Positions 30,901 to 37,734 of a stretch of DNA of 64,000 nt are shown here, piece by piece. The notes below the pieces were generated by a model, which was given only the letters and a program-made list of their open reading frames with translations, made no database searches and had not been told where the DNA came from. The stretch is from positions 62,001-126,000 of the forward strand of contig JAZDLQ010000017.1 in NCBI GenBank assembly GCA_043801855.1, read 5' to 3'. Source of the stretch: CAYTWW01 sp043801855 (lineage in GTDB: Archaea > Nanobdellota > Nanobdellia > Woesearchaeales > GW2011-AR15). The position numbers were made by a program, and so were the translations under genes. Numbering within the stretch: position 1 is the first letter of the stretch; the number at the start of each line of letters is the position of its first letter.

Positions 30901-32281
30901 CGGTGGAGGCGGAGGCGGAGGCTACTTTTACGAAGACTATAACTTAACTTTTGTTATTGCAGATACTGTTGAGATATTAAGAGGTGAAAACAAGACAATA
31001 AATTTTAGCATAACAAATGAAAATAGCATTATCTTTGAAAATCTGACTTTTGGAATAATAGGATATCCGTTAACTAAGTACAAAATTTTGCCTTCTTTTA
31101 TAGATGCATTAAAAGAAAACGAGTCAGTTCAGGTCTACATACAATTTACTGTCCCGCTTTATATGGGCTACTCTGTTAATGACTTAAAAATTTCAGTACA
31201 TGGAAATTATGTTGAGCGAACAAAAGTTATTGATTATTTCCAGGAACATCCGTTTATACTTATCATCAGCGAAACAAATGAGAGCGAGGCATTAAATTGC
31301 CTTACTCTTTCTGAAGAAATAATTAGAGAGATGCAGGATCAAAATATTACTATCGGCAAATTTAATTCCCTTCTTTCTTTGGCAAGAGATTACTACAAGA
31401 AGTTCGATAATACAAAAGTCAAAGAATTATGCACACAAATTAAAGAATTAAAAGCAATTGCCATTGACACACAACAAAGGCTTGTTATACTTTCCAATGA
31501 AATAACAGAGTCGCAAAAAGAAGGATATGATATGAGCAATGTGCAAAGCCTTCTTATGCTTGCAAATGAGAAATTTTTGTCAGGTGATTTTTTTGAGGCA
31601 AAAAGCATCCTTGAAAAAACAGAAGAGTCTTACGCTCTTCAAGTGCAATCAGAGAATGCAAAGCTAGGTAACAGATTAAGGATTTTTCTAAAAAATAACT
31701 GGCATTATACTCTTGCAGCACTAGTTATTTTTGCGATTTTCGCTTTTATTGCGTCAAAAAAGATTGAAGAGCTGAAAATAAAAAACAGGCTAGCGGCTCT
31801 TAAGAATGAGGAAAAGTATATCCATGAACAGGTAAAAGATCTCCAAAAGAAATATTTTGTAGACGAAAAATATCATCAATCTTCTTACAGCGAAAAGATT
31901 ACGTCGCATCAGGCAAGGCTTGCAGAAATAAAAGATGAGATAATTAGGCTTGAGGCTGCGAAAATAAAATTCTATAAGATTGCAGGGTCAAAAGAGGACT
32001 TGACTCGGCAAAAAGATGAAATAACAAACATGATAAAAAGCCTTCAGACCAAGTATTTTGTTGAAGGTAGTGTTGACAAGGGCAATTACACGCATACGAT
32101 TTCAATGTATAAAAAGCGGCTTATTGAGATTGAAAAAAATATTGCGATTTTTGAGCAGAAGGAAAAAGAAAAGCAAATAAGCAAGGATAAAGGCAAAGAG
32201 AAATGGAAAGATGGCGCCAAAGTGGATATTAAAGAAAATAAAGAGACAGGAAATAATGATTTACATGAAAAGCCAAAATAA
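27950..32281 (+). CDS. Secreted single-pass membrane protein with Gly linker and cytoplasmic coiled coil
   Basis: About 1443 residues. I take the ATG at 27950, one base after the giant gene's stop; a TTG at 27935 is in frame but inside that gene. A signal peptide or N-terminal anchor (FLLIALACLIFFSSILSYNIF) is followed by Cys-containing and Ig-like extracellular domains rich in N-glycosylation sequons. A run of about 32 residues of Gly, Ser and Pro is encoded at 30826-30921. Near the end a membrane segment (HYTLAALVIFAIFAFIA, encoded near 31705-31755) leads to a charged cytoplasmic tail. The tail holds two copies of a helical motif, LQKKYFVDEKY and LQTKYFVEGSV, each followed by an RLxEI helix. 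It lies in one series with the giant gene, so it may anchor the giant protein or act as its partner; this is inferred. Confidence 0.75.
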   Translation: MIIFKRGGNCRFLLIALACLIFFSSILSYNIFATAGSTCATQNYICACDPNCQGTYEYLNGYNTIDSCSDGSDQSSWEYVEKMIITNLNSTDFTGGNRVQVYAQYFCYLGDRVSIAYTNYSNGASTIWRNIFSGTCPKYNFWDKYLNYTLDVNGGLHAFRFIIAYPGAAQMTCGGGYSSSDTDDIAFYVLAKPDLEYPSITAMSPRQENIEYVSNLRVPIIVNATDATGVARIWVQIKWPGTLTYLNLTYFSGNQYNNTFSGMSNITRYNITIYANDTLGNYGTNTTYFFLTNNNGVNITSPVFSRTYPYRNISLNFNVIDNNTPYQEVYYILNNGDKVYFPENYNTNNSIGGAFYYSTNYSNLSQSFVSLINYSTNLINLKIKKNSTSLTFAKAQIRADNNGVPSANSLAEGVFNSSNMTTSSYDWFNITLNSTISISSGVRYWIVVNETRTDNFFELEANSDIYNSGNASIGTNTISDDILFKVFSPYSYFYAPFEAQEGSNTIDACALDSLGFLECSYSNFKADTTPPYSTSMTPASNPFEIGNPYQFVYITLQDATSTIGTVLAEANYTNYTTDALGGGSYQYRWGISRLGTYFYRFYFNDTVNNYNNSIMKNFTVVDTTAPVLSNIIYSPELSSDLDPNTTIFVNITVADYTIISNVTLQYKPLSSAIWEEATMHNISSTFIGNFTPDSEEEWYFRIFAEDIYNNSGISVQTELLISYDLTWEYFPEAFTELLAAQGDTVAIDEIIINNTGDLLLNFSIAKISGIPLITISNASLLIQNRTSASINSTIIAPEQNIAPYSFSVVISCATENCSEANATLDGSIAVGEGGAYVSFLDVLYDPSVIQGQRNVGLNATLKNIGNETAVNASFYFDLPEGWETTGNVTVDFGNITPYSTTFLTKQHGILALVGLNATTGLVNLSLYVDYQTVAGLARQRELVKTIEVSVLEIESDDPPDDGGGGDGGSPPSGGGGGAGGGSSGGGGGGGGYFYEDYNLTFVIADTVEILRGENKTINFSITNENSIIFENLTFGIIGYPLTKYKILPSFIDALKENESVQVYIQFTVPLYMGYSVNDLKISVHGNYVERTKVIDYFQEHPFILIISETNESEALNCLTLSEEIIREMQDQNITIGKFNSLLSLARDYYKKFDNTKVKELCTQIKELKAIAIDTQQRLVILSNEITESQKEGYDMSNVQSLLMLANEKFLSGDFFEAKSILEKTEESYALQVQSENAKLGNRLRIFLKNNWHYTLAALVIFAIFAFIASKKIEELKIKNRLAALKNEEKYIHEQVKDLQKKYFVDEKYHQSSYSEKITSHQARLAEIKDEIIRLEAAKIKFYKIAGSKEDLTRQKDEITNMIKSLQTKYFVEGSVDKGNYTHTISMYKKRLIEIEKNIAIFEQKEKEKQISKDKGKEKWKDGAKVDIKENKETGNNDLHEKPK
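30826..30921 (+). repeat. Poly-Gly/Ser linker coding stretch
   Basis: GGN-rich DNA encodes a Gly/Ser/Pro linker of about 32 residues, made of Gly runs separated by SPPS, A and SS. Its GC content is much higher than its surroundings. It separates the extracellular Ig-like domains from the membrane-proximal domain and probably gives a flexible hinge. Confidence 0.8.
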
Positions 32282-34481
32282 ACCTGCCTATTTCAAATAT
32301 ATTATAAAAGGCATTGTGCAGGGTGTTGGATTTCGTCCATATATTTACAGGAAAGCAAAAGAACTTTGCCTGACAGGTTATGTTAAAAACATCGGGAGCG
32401 GAGTAGAGGTCGTTGTAAACGACAGTGATTTTATAGAAAAATTATTTGATTTGCCTCCTCTTGCAAAAATAACAGAAACATTTTCTGAAAAATTGAATTT
32501 GGACCCTTGTAGCAGCATTTATACCGAATTTAAGATATTATCAAGCTCAAATGAATCAGGAGAGACAATTATTCCTCCGGATATATTTATGTGTGAAGAT
32601 TGTCTTAAGGAATTAAAGGATAAAAACAATAGGAGAAATTCATATTATTTTATTACATGCACTAACTGCGGACCGCGATTTTCAATGATAGAAGACTATC
32701 CATATGATCGGCCGTTAACTTCTATGAAAGAATTTGCAATGTGCGATTTATGTAAAAGAGAATACACAAATCCTCTTGACAGAAGGTATCATGCGCAAAC
32801 AATAGCATGCAAGGACTGCGGGCCTAGATTATATTTAATCGAGAATGAAATAAAGAAGACTTTTCATGATGATAAAGAAACTATTAGGGCTGCAGCAAGC
32901 CTAATCCATAAAGGAGAATTTATCTCCATTAAAGGTGTTGGCGGATTTCACATCTGCGCAAAAACAGGTCCAGTAACTGTAAAAAAAATAAGAGAATTCA
33001 TAGGCAGAAAAGATAAGCCTTTTGCAGTTATGGTTAAAAATATTGATATGGCAAAACAGCTTGTAAACATATCTCCAAAAGAAGAGTCAATTCTTCTCTC
33101 GCCGCAAAGGCCGATTGTTGTTGCAAATAAAATAAATAAACATTTGTTAGAACACGTTTCAGAACTTGATTCAATTGGTGTTATGCTTCCATACACACCT
33201 TTGCATCATATGCTCTTTGATTTCATTGATGAGCCTCTCGTGATGACATCAAGTAATATCTCGGGAGACCCGACCTGCCTTGATGAATCATTTGGAGAGT
33301 TTTTTCTTTCGCATGACAGAAAAATAGTCAACAGATGTGATGATAGTGTAATTAAGGTGATTGGAAAAAATGATTCATTTTTGCGAAGATCTAGAGGATA
33401 CGCTCCGCTTCCTGTTTCTCTTCCATTAAAAGTGGAAGATACTCTTGCACTTGGTGCCGAACTTAACAATGTTGTATGCGTGGCAAAGGGAAATAGGTTT
33501 TTTTTTTCGCAATATATTGGAAATACAGCAAAACCTGCAACGTTTGATTTTATGAAAGAAGCAATAGATAGATTAGTAATACTAACAAGGCTAAGCCCAA
33601 AAATAATTGCAGCCGACATGCACCCGCAATTCAATTCATCTGCGCTAGCAAAAGATCTCTCTACTAAATATAATGCAAAGCTTATTTTAATCCAGCATCA
33701 TGAGGCACATGTTGCATCAGTTGCAGCTGAGCATAATCTTAAAGATTATGTTGGGATAGCGATGGATGGTCTTGGCTATGGCAGAGATGGAAAATTATGG
33801 GGAGGAGAAGTGTTTAAAGTCACAGGTTCAGCTGGATTTGATAGGCTTGGCAGCCTTGAAGAGCAGCCGCAGATAGGTGGAGACAGCGCAGCACAATATC
33901 CGAAGAAGATGCTTTTTGGAATTTTATCAAATATTATGAACGAAGATGCTCTAATCTCGTATGGACTTTTTCCAAAAAATGAAAGCAGGCTGTATTACAA
34001 TATGATTAAAGAAAATTTTAATTGCCCGCTTACAACCAGCGCAGGAAGAGTTCTTGATGCAGCAAGCGCTCTTCTTGGCTTTTGCGATGAAAGAACCTAT
34101 GATGGAAGGCCAGCTATGCTTCTTGAAAGCTGTGCCTGCGGATTGCCTTTTGAGATTGATCCGGTGATTGAATTTCGTGAAGGAAAATATACTTTGATGA
34201 CATCACATTTGTTTAAATATCTTCTGGCTAACCTAAATAAAGATAGGCACAGGCTTGCTGCAACAGCGCAGCATTACCTTGCAAATGGAATGTTTTTGAT
34301 TGCAAAAAAAATTTCAAATAATTCTCCTATTGTTTTTAGCGGTGGGGTTGCATATAATAAAATGATTTCAGAGTACATGCTTTCTAATGGCGTATTATTA
34401 AATAAGGAAATTCCTGCAGGAGACGGTGGGATATGTTATGGCCAGGCATATCTTGCAAACATGCTTGCAAATTCAAAATGA
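32256..34481 (+). CDS. hypF: Carbamoyltransferase HypF, [NiFe]-hydrogenase maturation
   Basis: HypF makes thiocarboxamide on the HypE C-terminal Cys from carbamoyl phosphate, the precursor of the cyanide ligands of the NiFe centre. Visible domains: acylphosphatase (IVQGVGFRPYIYRKAKEL, near residues 20-37), two zinc fingers (CEDC...CTNCGPRF and CDLC...CKDCGPRL), a YrdC-type domain (KPFAVMVKN, PIVVANK, SSNISGDPT), and a Kae1-like domain with HHEAHVASVAAEH and SGGVAYN. At 741 residues it matches the family. I take the ATG at 32256, preceded by AGG at a spacing of 5; in-frame ATGs at 32211 and 32265 are alternatives. It overlaps the end of the surface-protein gene and is about 8 kb from the other hyp genes, which is unusual. 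Confidence 0.95.
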   Translation: MIYMKSQNKPAYFKYIIKGIVQGVGFRPYIYRKAKELCLTGYVKNIGSGVEVVVNDSDFIEKLFDLPPLAKITETFSEKLNLDPCSSIYTEFKILSSSNESGETIIPPDIFMCEDCLKELKDKNNRRNSYYFITCTNCGPRFSMIEDYPYDRPLTSMKEFAMCDLCKREYTNPLDRRYHAQTIACKDCGPRLYLIENEIKKTFHDDKETIRAAASLIHKGEFISIKGVGGFHICAKTGPVTVKKIREFIGRKDKPFAVMVKNIDMAKQLVNISPKEESILLSPQRPIVVANKINKHLLEHVSELDSIGVMLPYTPLHHMLFDFIDEPLVMTSSNISGDPTCLDESFGEFFLSHDRKIVNRCDDSVIKVIGKNDSFLRRSRGYAPLPVSLPLKVEDTLALGAELNNVVCVAKGNRFFFSQYIGNTAKPATFDFMKEAIDRLVILTRLSPKIIAADMHPQFNSSALAKDLSTKYNAKLILIQHHEAHVASVAAEHNLKDYVGIAMDGLGYGRDGKLWGGEVFKVTGSAGFDRLGSLEEQPQIGGDSAAQYPKKMLFGILSNIMNEDALISYGLFPKNESRLYYNMIKENFNCPLTTSAGRVLDAASALLGFCDERTYDGRPAMLLESCACGLPFEIDPVIEFREGKYTLMTSHLFKYLLANLNKDRHRLAATAQHYLANGMFLIAKKISNNSPIVFSGGVAYNKMISEYMLSNGVLLNKEIPAGDGGICYGQAYLANMLANSK

Positions 34482-34624
34482 CGTGGAGTACGCTTCACTG
34501 CGTTCGCAGAGTTGTGTTCAAGTTCCAATCAATGGAGAGTTCGTTACATCAAAGCCGAATGCAATAGAGTTAAAGAAGAAAGGGGGAGTTCTGCCGCATT
34601 GGACACAGGACAAATGCTCATAAG

Positions 34625-34661
34625 CTTTATATATCTGTTACACTTAGTTACACTATGTAAC
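34625..34661 (+). promoter_or_regulatory. TATA box with GTTACA operator repeats
   Basis: CTTTATATATC (34625-34635) is a good archaeal TATA box. Just downstream, GTTACACTT (34637-34645) is followed by the palindrome GTTACACTATGTAAC (34647-34661), with 6-base perfect arms. It covers the expected transcription start of the methyltransferase transcript, so a repressor bound here would block it. The binding protein is unknown; a ribbon-helix-helix protein is a reasonable guess. Confidence 0.5.
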
Positions 34662-34670
34662 GGGTGAATT

Positions 34671-34712
34671 ATGGGTGTTGTTAGAATAGACGATATATTG
34701 GAGCGCATATAA
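34671..34712 (+). pseudogene. 13-residue reading frame resembling the N-terminus of an RHH regulator
   Basis: An ATG preceded by GGGTGA encodes MGVVRIDDILERI and then TAA. Ribbon-helix-helix antitoxin or control proteins often begin with a strand like MGVVRIDDELLERI. This looks like a truncated control protein or a leader peptide of the restriction-modification operon. The hairpin at 34700-34740 overlaps its end. Confidence 0.35.
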
Positions 34713-34740
34713 TTATTTTTACGATTATTACGTGCGCTCC
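34700..34740 (+). promoter_or_regulatory. Hairpin upstream of the methyltransferase gene
   Basis: GGAGCGCA (34700-34707) pairs perfectly with TGCGCTCC (34733-34740). The stem can extend inward with a G-U pair and a few mismatches. It lies in the presumed 5' leader, about 33 bases before the methyltransferase start. It could be an attenuator, or an operator in DNA form. Confidence 0.45.
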
Positions 34741-34773
34741 CTATAATGGACTATATCTCTAATGGAGTCAATA

Positions 34774-36336
34774 ATGAAAAGCATATCCAAGCTTGAAAAT
34801 GAAAGCTTAACTGAATTTGCGAATAGATTAGCTAGTGTATATAATGATTATAATACTAAATTAACAAAGAAAAATAAAGGACAATTCTTTACACCATCGA
34901 GCGTTGCTATATTTATGGCGGAATTAAGTACTAATTCAAAAGAGAATATTTCTATTCTTGATCCTGGCGCAGGTATTGGAATTTTATCTGTGGCGCTTAT
35001 TGAAAAGTTAGCAAAAGAAAAAAGCGTTAAGAAGATTAATCTTGTGTGTTACGAAACAGATAAACTAGTTTTGCCTTATTTGAGATTAATTCTAGAAGAA
35101 ACTAAGAAAAATTTACATAAAAAAGCATCTTTCGATTACACAATTATTGAAGAGGATTTTGTAAAATCAAATGCCAATAAATTAACAGTTAATCTTGCTA
35201 ATTATACTAATCCTGACGAAGAATTATTTGACATTATAATCTCAAATCCACCATATTTTAAAGTCAATAAACAGGATTTACAGATTGCAAAGTTTAAAGA
35301 TATTGTTTCTGGACAGCCAAATATGTATTTCTTATTTATGGCAATTTCTGCAAAATTATTAAATTCAAGTGGCGAAATGATTTTTATTACCCCTAGAAGT
35401 TTCTGCTCTGGCCTTTACTACAGCAAGTTTAGAAAATGGCTCATGGAAAAAGCAAATTTTGAGAATATACACTTATTTGATTCAAGGAAAGAATTATTTT
35501 CCAGTGAGAATGTTCTTCAGGAAAATATAATTACAAAATTTACTAAAAGAGAAATCGGCCAGATTACAATTTCCAAAACTTTTAATGGAGATTTCTCTGA
35601 AAGGCATATAATTACTGTTTCCAAAAAAGATGTTATTTACAGAAGTAACGGGCACATATTTTTCAGAATACCTTCAAATGAAGAAGAATTGAAGGCAATT
35701 AAGGAATTAGATAAGCTGCCTTACAATTTTTACAAGCTTGGCGTAAAAATCTCAACTGGCAGAGTTGTAGCTTTTAGAAATAAGGAACATCTGCAAAATA
35801 GCCTATCTAAAGATTCTATACCTTTACTTTGGATGCATAACATAAAAAACGGAAGAATTGAATGGCCATTAAAAAACAAAGACAAAGCGTTAGCAATAAA
35901 AAACAGCAATTTGACCAAAAGGTTATTTAATGAAGCAGGCAATTATTTAGTTCTAAAAAGGTTTACCACAAAAGAACAAAAAAAGAGATTTGTAACAGCT
36001 TGCATATTTAAGGAAGATTTTGAGAAATATGGCTATTTCGCATTAGACAATATGGTTAATTATATTCATCGCCCTAATCAACTATTAAATAAAAATCAAA
36101 TAAAAGGGATTGCAAAATACCTGAATTTGCCAATTGTTGATTTATACTTCAGAGTTTTGAACGGGCATACGCAAGTAAATGCTAATGAAGTTTACGCTTT
36201 GCCCTTTCCATCTTTAGAGCAATTAGAATCATTCGGTAAAAATTCAAATGAATCCATAAGTATATTGAATAAAAAGATAAGTGATATGAATGAAGAATTT
36301 CACGAAAAACAAACCATAGAGGTAATTCACGCTTAA
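34774..36336 (+). CDS. Adenine-N6 DNA methyltransferase of a BsuBI/PstI-type restriction-modification system
   Basis: It methylates adenine in the recognition site and so protects host DNA from the neighbouring endonuclease. Motif I is DPGAGIGILS (residues about 63-72) and the catalytic motif is NPPYF (158-162); GQFFTP near residue 36 is typical of the Eco57I/BsuBI class. It has 520 residues, close to M.BsuBI as I recall. I choose the ATG at 34774 because GGAG at 34764-34767 lies 6 bases upstream; the in-frame ATG at 34762 would contain that site. The endonuclease start lies 11 bases after its stop. BsuBI and PstI recognise CTGCAG; the site here is not provable from sequence. Confidence 0.9.
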   Translation: MKSISKLENESLTEFANRLASVYNDYNTKLTKKNKGQFFTPSSVAIFMAELSTNSKENISILDPGAGIGILSVALIEKLAKEKSVKKINLVCYETDKLVLPYLRLILEETKKNLHKKASFDYTIIEEDFVKSNANKLTVNLANYTNPDEELFDIIISNPPYFKVNKQDLQIAKFKDIVSGQPNMYFLFMAISAKLLNSSGEMIFITPRSFCSGLYYSKFRKWLMEKANFENIHLFDSRKELFSSENVLQENIITKFTKREIGQITISKTFNGDFSERHIITVSKKDVIYRSNGHIFFRIPSNEEELKAIKELDKLPYNFYKLGVKISTGRVVAFRNKEHLQNSLSKDSIPLLWMHNIKNGRIEWPLKNKDKALAIKNSNLTKRLFNEAGNYLVLKRFTTKEQKKRFVTACIFKEDFEKYGYFALDNMVNYIHRPNQLLNKNQIKGIAKYLNLPIVDLYFRVLNGHTQVNANEVYALPFPSLEQLESFGKNSNESISILNKKISDMNEEFHEKQTIEVIHA

Positions 36337-36376
36337 GAGGATATAATATGACTAAATAACAGAAGCATTAGATATT

Positions 36377-37279
36377 TTGAAACAGTTTAATGTTCCGAAA
36401 AAACAGCAAAATGAGCGTTCTGCGTTAGCATTATTATCATTGCTTGCATTAAGAGAAAAAGATTTATGGCATGACTCTAAAAAAATCCTAATTCGTGTGC
36501 ATGACATGATGCAATTTATCAAGGCAGAGTATAACAGGGAATATGCCGAGAACAGCAGAGAAACTTTCAGAAGGCAAACCTTACATCAATTTGAAAAAGA
36601 AGTAGGTATCGTTGAGAGAAATGCTGATGATACAACCAGAGTAACTAACAGCCCAAACACAACATGGTCGGTTACTGATGATGTTCTTAAAATTATCAAA
36701 AAATATGGAACACCTGATTGGAAGAAAGAATTACCGAAATTCCTCAAGAAAATAAAGAGAACTGTCATAAGCTATAAAGTCAAAAGAGGAAAAAATACGC
36801 TTTCAGTAATTGTAGATTATAAAGAGATTACTTTCTCTCCAGGAAAGCACAATGAACTTCAAATTGAAGTCTTAAATAATTTCAGAAAAAATTTCTGTCC
36901 TGAAGCAGAAGTTTTGTATGTGGGAGATACGGCGCATAAAATGCTGTATTTGAATAAAGAATTGTTAGATGAAATAGGAATAGAAATAAAGAAACACGAC
37001 ATATTACCTGATCTTGTTCTGTTGGACAAGACAAAAAGTAGGTTGTATTTGATTGAGGCAGTTACATTTCATGGTCCAATTTCCAATAAAAGACATATAG
37101 AACTTACTGAATATTTCTCAAAACTTGAATATAAAAAATTTTTTGTAAGTGCATTTCCTGATTTTAAGGAATTTAAGCGGCACGTTGATGATATTGCCTG
37201 GGAAACAGAAGTGTGGGTTTCAGAGATTCCTAATCACATGATACATTTTAATGGAGATAAGTTCTTGAAAATGGATTAA
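36377..37279 (+). CDS. BsuBI/PstI-type restriction endonuclease, apparent N-terminal frameshift
   Basis: The C-terminal half carries family hallmarks: VGDTAHKMLY, LPDLVLLDKTKSRLYLIEAV, FHGPISNKRHIEL, DIAWETEVWVSEIPNHMIHFNG. The intact frame starts only at a TTG at 36377 (300 residues). However, a well-placed ATG at 36348 (AAGAGG 7 bases upstream) runs into TAA after three codons. One extra A in the AAA run at 36354-36356 would give MTKITEALDILKQFN joined to this frame, as expected for the family. So either there is a sequencing error in an A run, a real one-base deletion with reduced function, or re-initiation at TTG. The N-terminal region (KKQQNERSALALL) is conserved family sequence. Confidence 0.85.
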   Translation: MKQFNVPKKQQNERSALALLSLLALREKDLWHDSKKILIRVHDMMQFIKAEYNREYAENSRETFRRQTLHQFEKEVGIVERNADDTTRVTNSPNTTWSVTDDVLKIIKKYGTPDWKKELPKFLKKIKRTVISYKVKRGKNTLSVIVDYKEITFSPGKHNELQIEVLNNFRKNFCPEAEVLYVGDTAHKMLYLNKELLDEIGIEIKKHDILPDLVLLDKTKSRLYLIEAVTFHGPISNKRHIELTEYFSKLEYKKFFVSAFPDFKEFKRHVDDIAWETEVWVSEIPNHMIHFNGDKFLKMD

Positions 37280-37583
37280 CAGGAAGAGTATGAAATGTGG
37301 TTATCAAAAATGAGAATTCTGAAAAAGTAGATAACATTGAAATTCCTGTTAGTTGCGTCGCTAGCTTACGAGCGAAGCGAAGTTCTGGAAACTTGTGTCC
37401 GCAAAGTAAAATTTGAGTTCCCAATCAATTCTGCCAAAGGCAGGCTATATGTCCGAAGGACAGGGGGTTCCGTTCATTCAGAAATACGTAGCGGTACATC
37501 AAGAATATAAATCCAAGAGGTGAGAAAACATAAATCATAACATTTATATATATTTGTTAATATGTGTTATATGGGGGATAATT
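37280..37583. other. Junction between the two defence cassettes
   Basis: No gene is seen. The stretch has small hairpins CTGCCAAAGGCAG (37431-37443) and TGTCCGAAGGACA (near 37451-37463), the left arm of a long-range inverted repeat (37405-37421), and a promoter for the next cassette: TTTATATATA near 37542-37552 between AACA (37539-37542) and TGTT (37555-37558). The base composition before about 37500 differs from the flanking genes, as expected for a recombination junction. Confidence 0.5.
37405..37421 (+). repeat. Left arm of 17-base inverted repeat flanking the cassette
   Basis: AGTAAAATTTGAGTTCC is found here and its exact reverse complement lies at 41031-41047. The two arms enclose the RHH, ParB-like, nuclease-like and C5-methyltransferase genes. 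A 17-base perfect match at both ends of a gene cassette suggests mobilisation as a unit. Confidence 0.7.
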
Positions 37584-37733
37584 ATGACAACAAAAAATAT
37601 AACTTTAAAGGTTGACTCTAAGATATATGATACTTATAGAAAATACTGCAAAAAAGAAGGGATTATTGCTTCAAGACAATTTGAGAAACTAATGGAAAAA
37701 GAATTGAAAAAATATTCTTTAGAGGTTGTATAA
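37584..37733 (+). CDS. Small ribbon-helix-helix DNA-binding protein
   Basis: It encodes 49 residues starting MTTKNITLKVDSKIYDTYR, with a beta strand then two helices (DTYRKYCKKEG and SRQFEKLMEKELKKY), the usual plan of CopG/Arc-type RHH proteins. GGGGG lies 7-11 bases upstream of the ATG. It ends one base before the ATG of the ParB-like gene (TAAAATG), so the pair is an operon. It is the likely autorepressor of the cassette, acting near the AACA/TGTT-flanked TATA box upstream. Such small control proteins are common in restriction-modification and toxin-antitoxin loci. Confidence 0.75.
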   Translation: MTTKNITLKVDSKIYDTYRKYCKKEGIIASRQFEKLMEKELKKYSLEVV

Positions 37734-37734
37734 A

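Larger units (their letters stand above)
34482..34773. other. Island left junction and control region
   Basis: After hypF there is a CTGCGTTCGCAG palindrome (34498-34509) and then AGTTCCAATCAAT (34521-34533), which resembles GAGTTCCCAATCAAT at 37415-37429 beside the next cassette. The remainder holds a TATA box, operator-like GTTACA repeats, a remnant RHH reading frame and a hairpin, each listed separately. A reading frame crossing 34426-34623 overlaps the 3' end of hypF and I do not accept it as a gene. Confidence 0.5.

Noticed and set aside
30747..30947. Small alternate-frame gene over the Gly-linker region
   Set aside because: It is produced by the GGN repeat read in another frame inside the clear membrane-protein gene.
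34426..34623. Reading frame crossing the hypF end and the island junction
   Set aside because: It overlaps the hypF C-terminus in another frame, has no ribosome-binding site and encodes no recognisable domain, although its second half could be a relic.
37280..37583. Possible tRNA or structured RNA gene in the junction with small hairpins
   Set aside because: The hairpins are short and do not form a cloverleaf; no T-loop or acceptor stem could be assembled.
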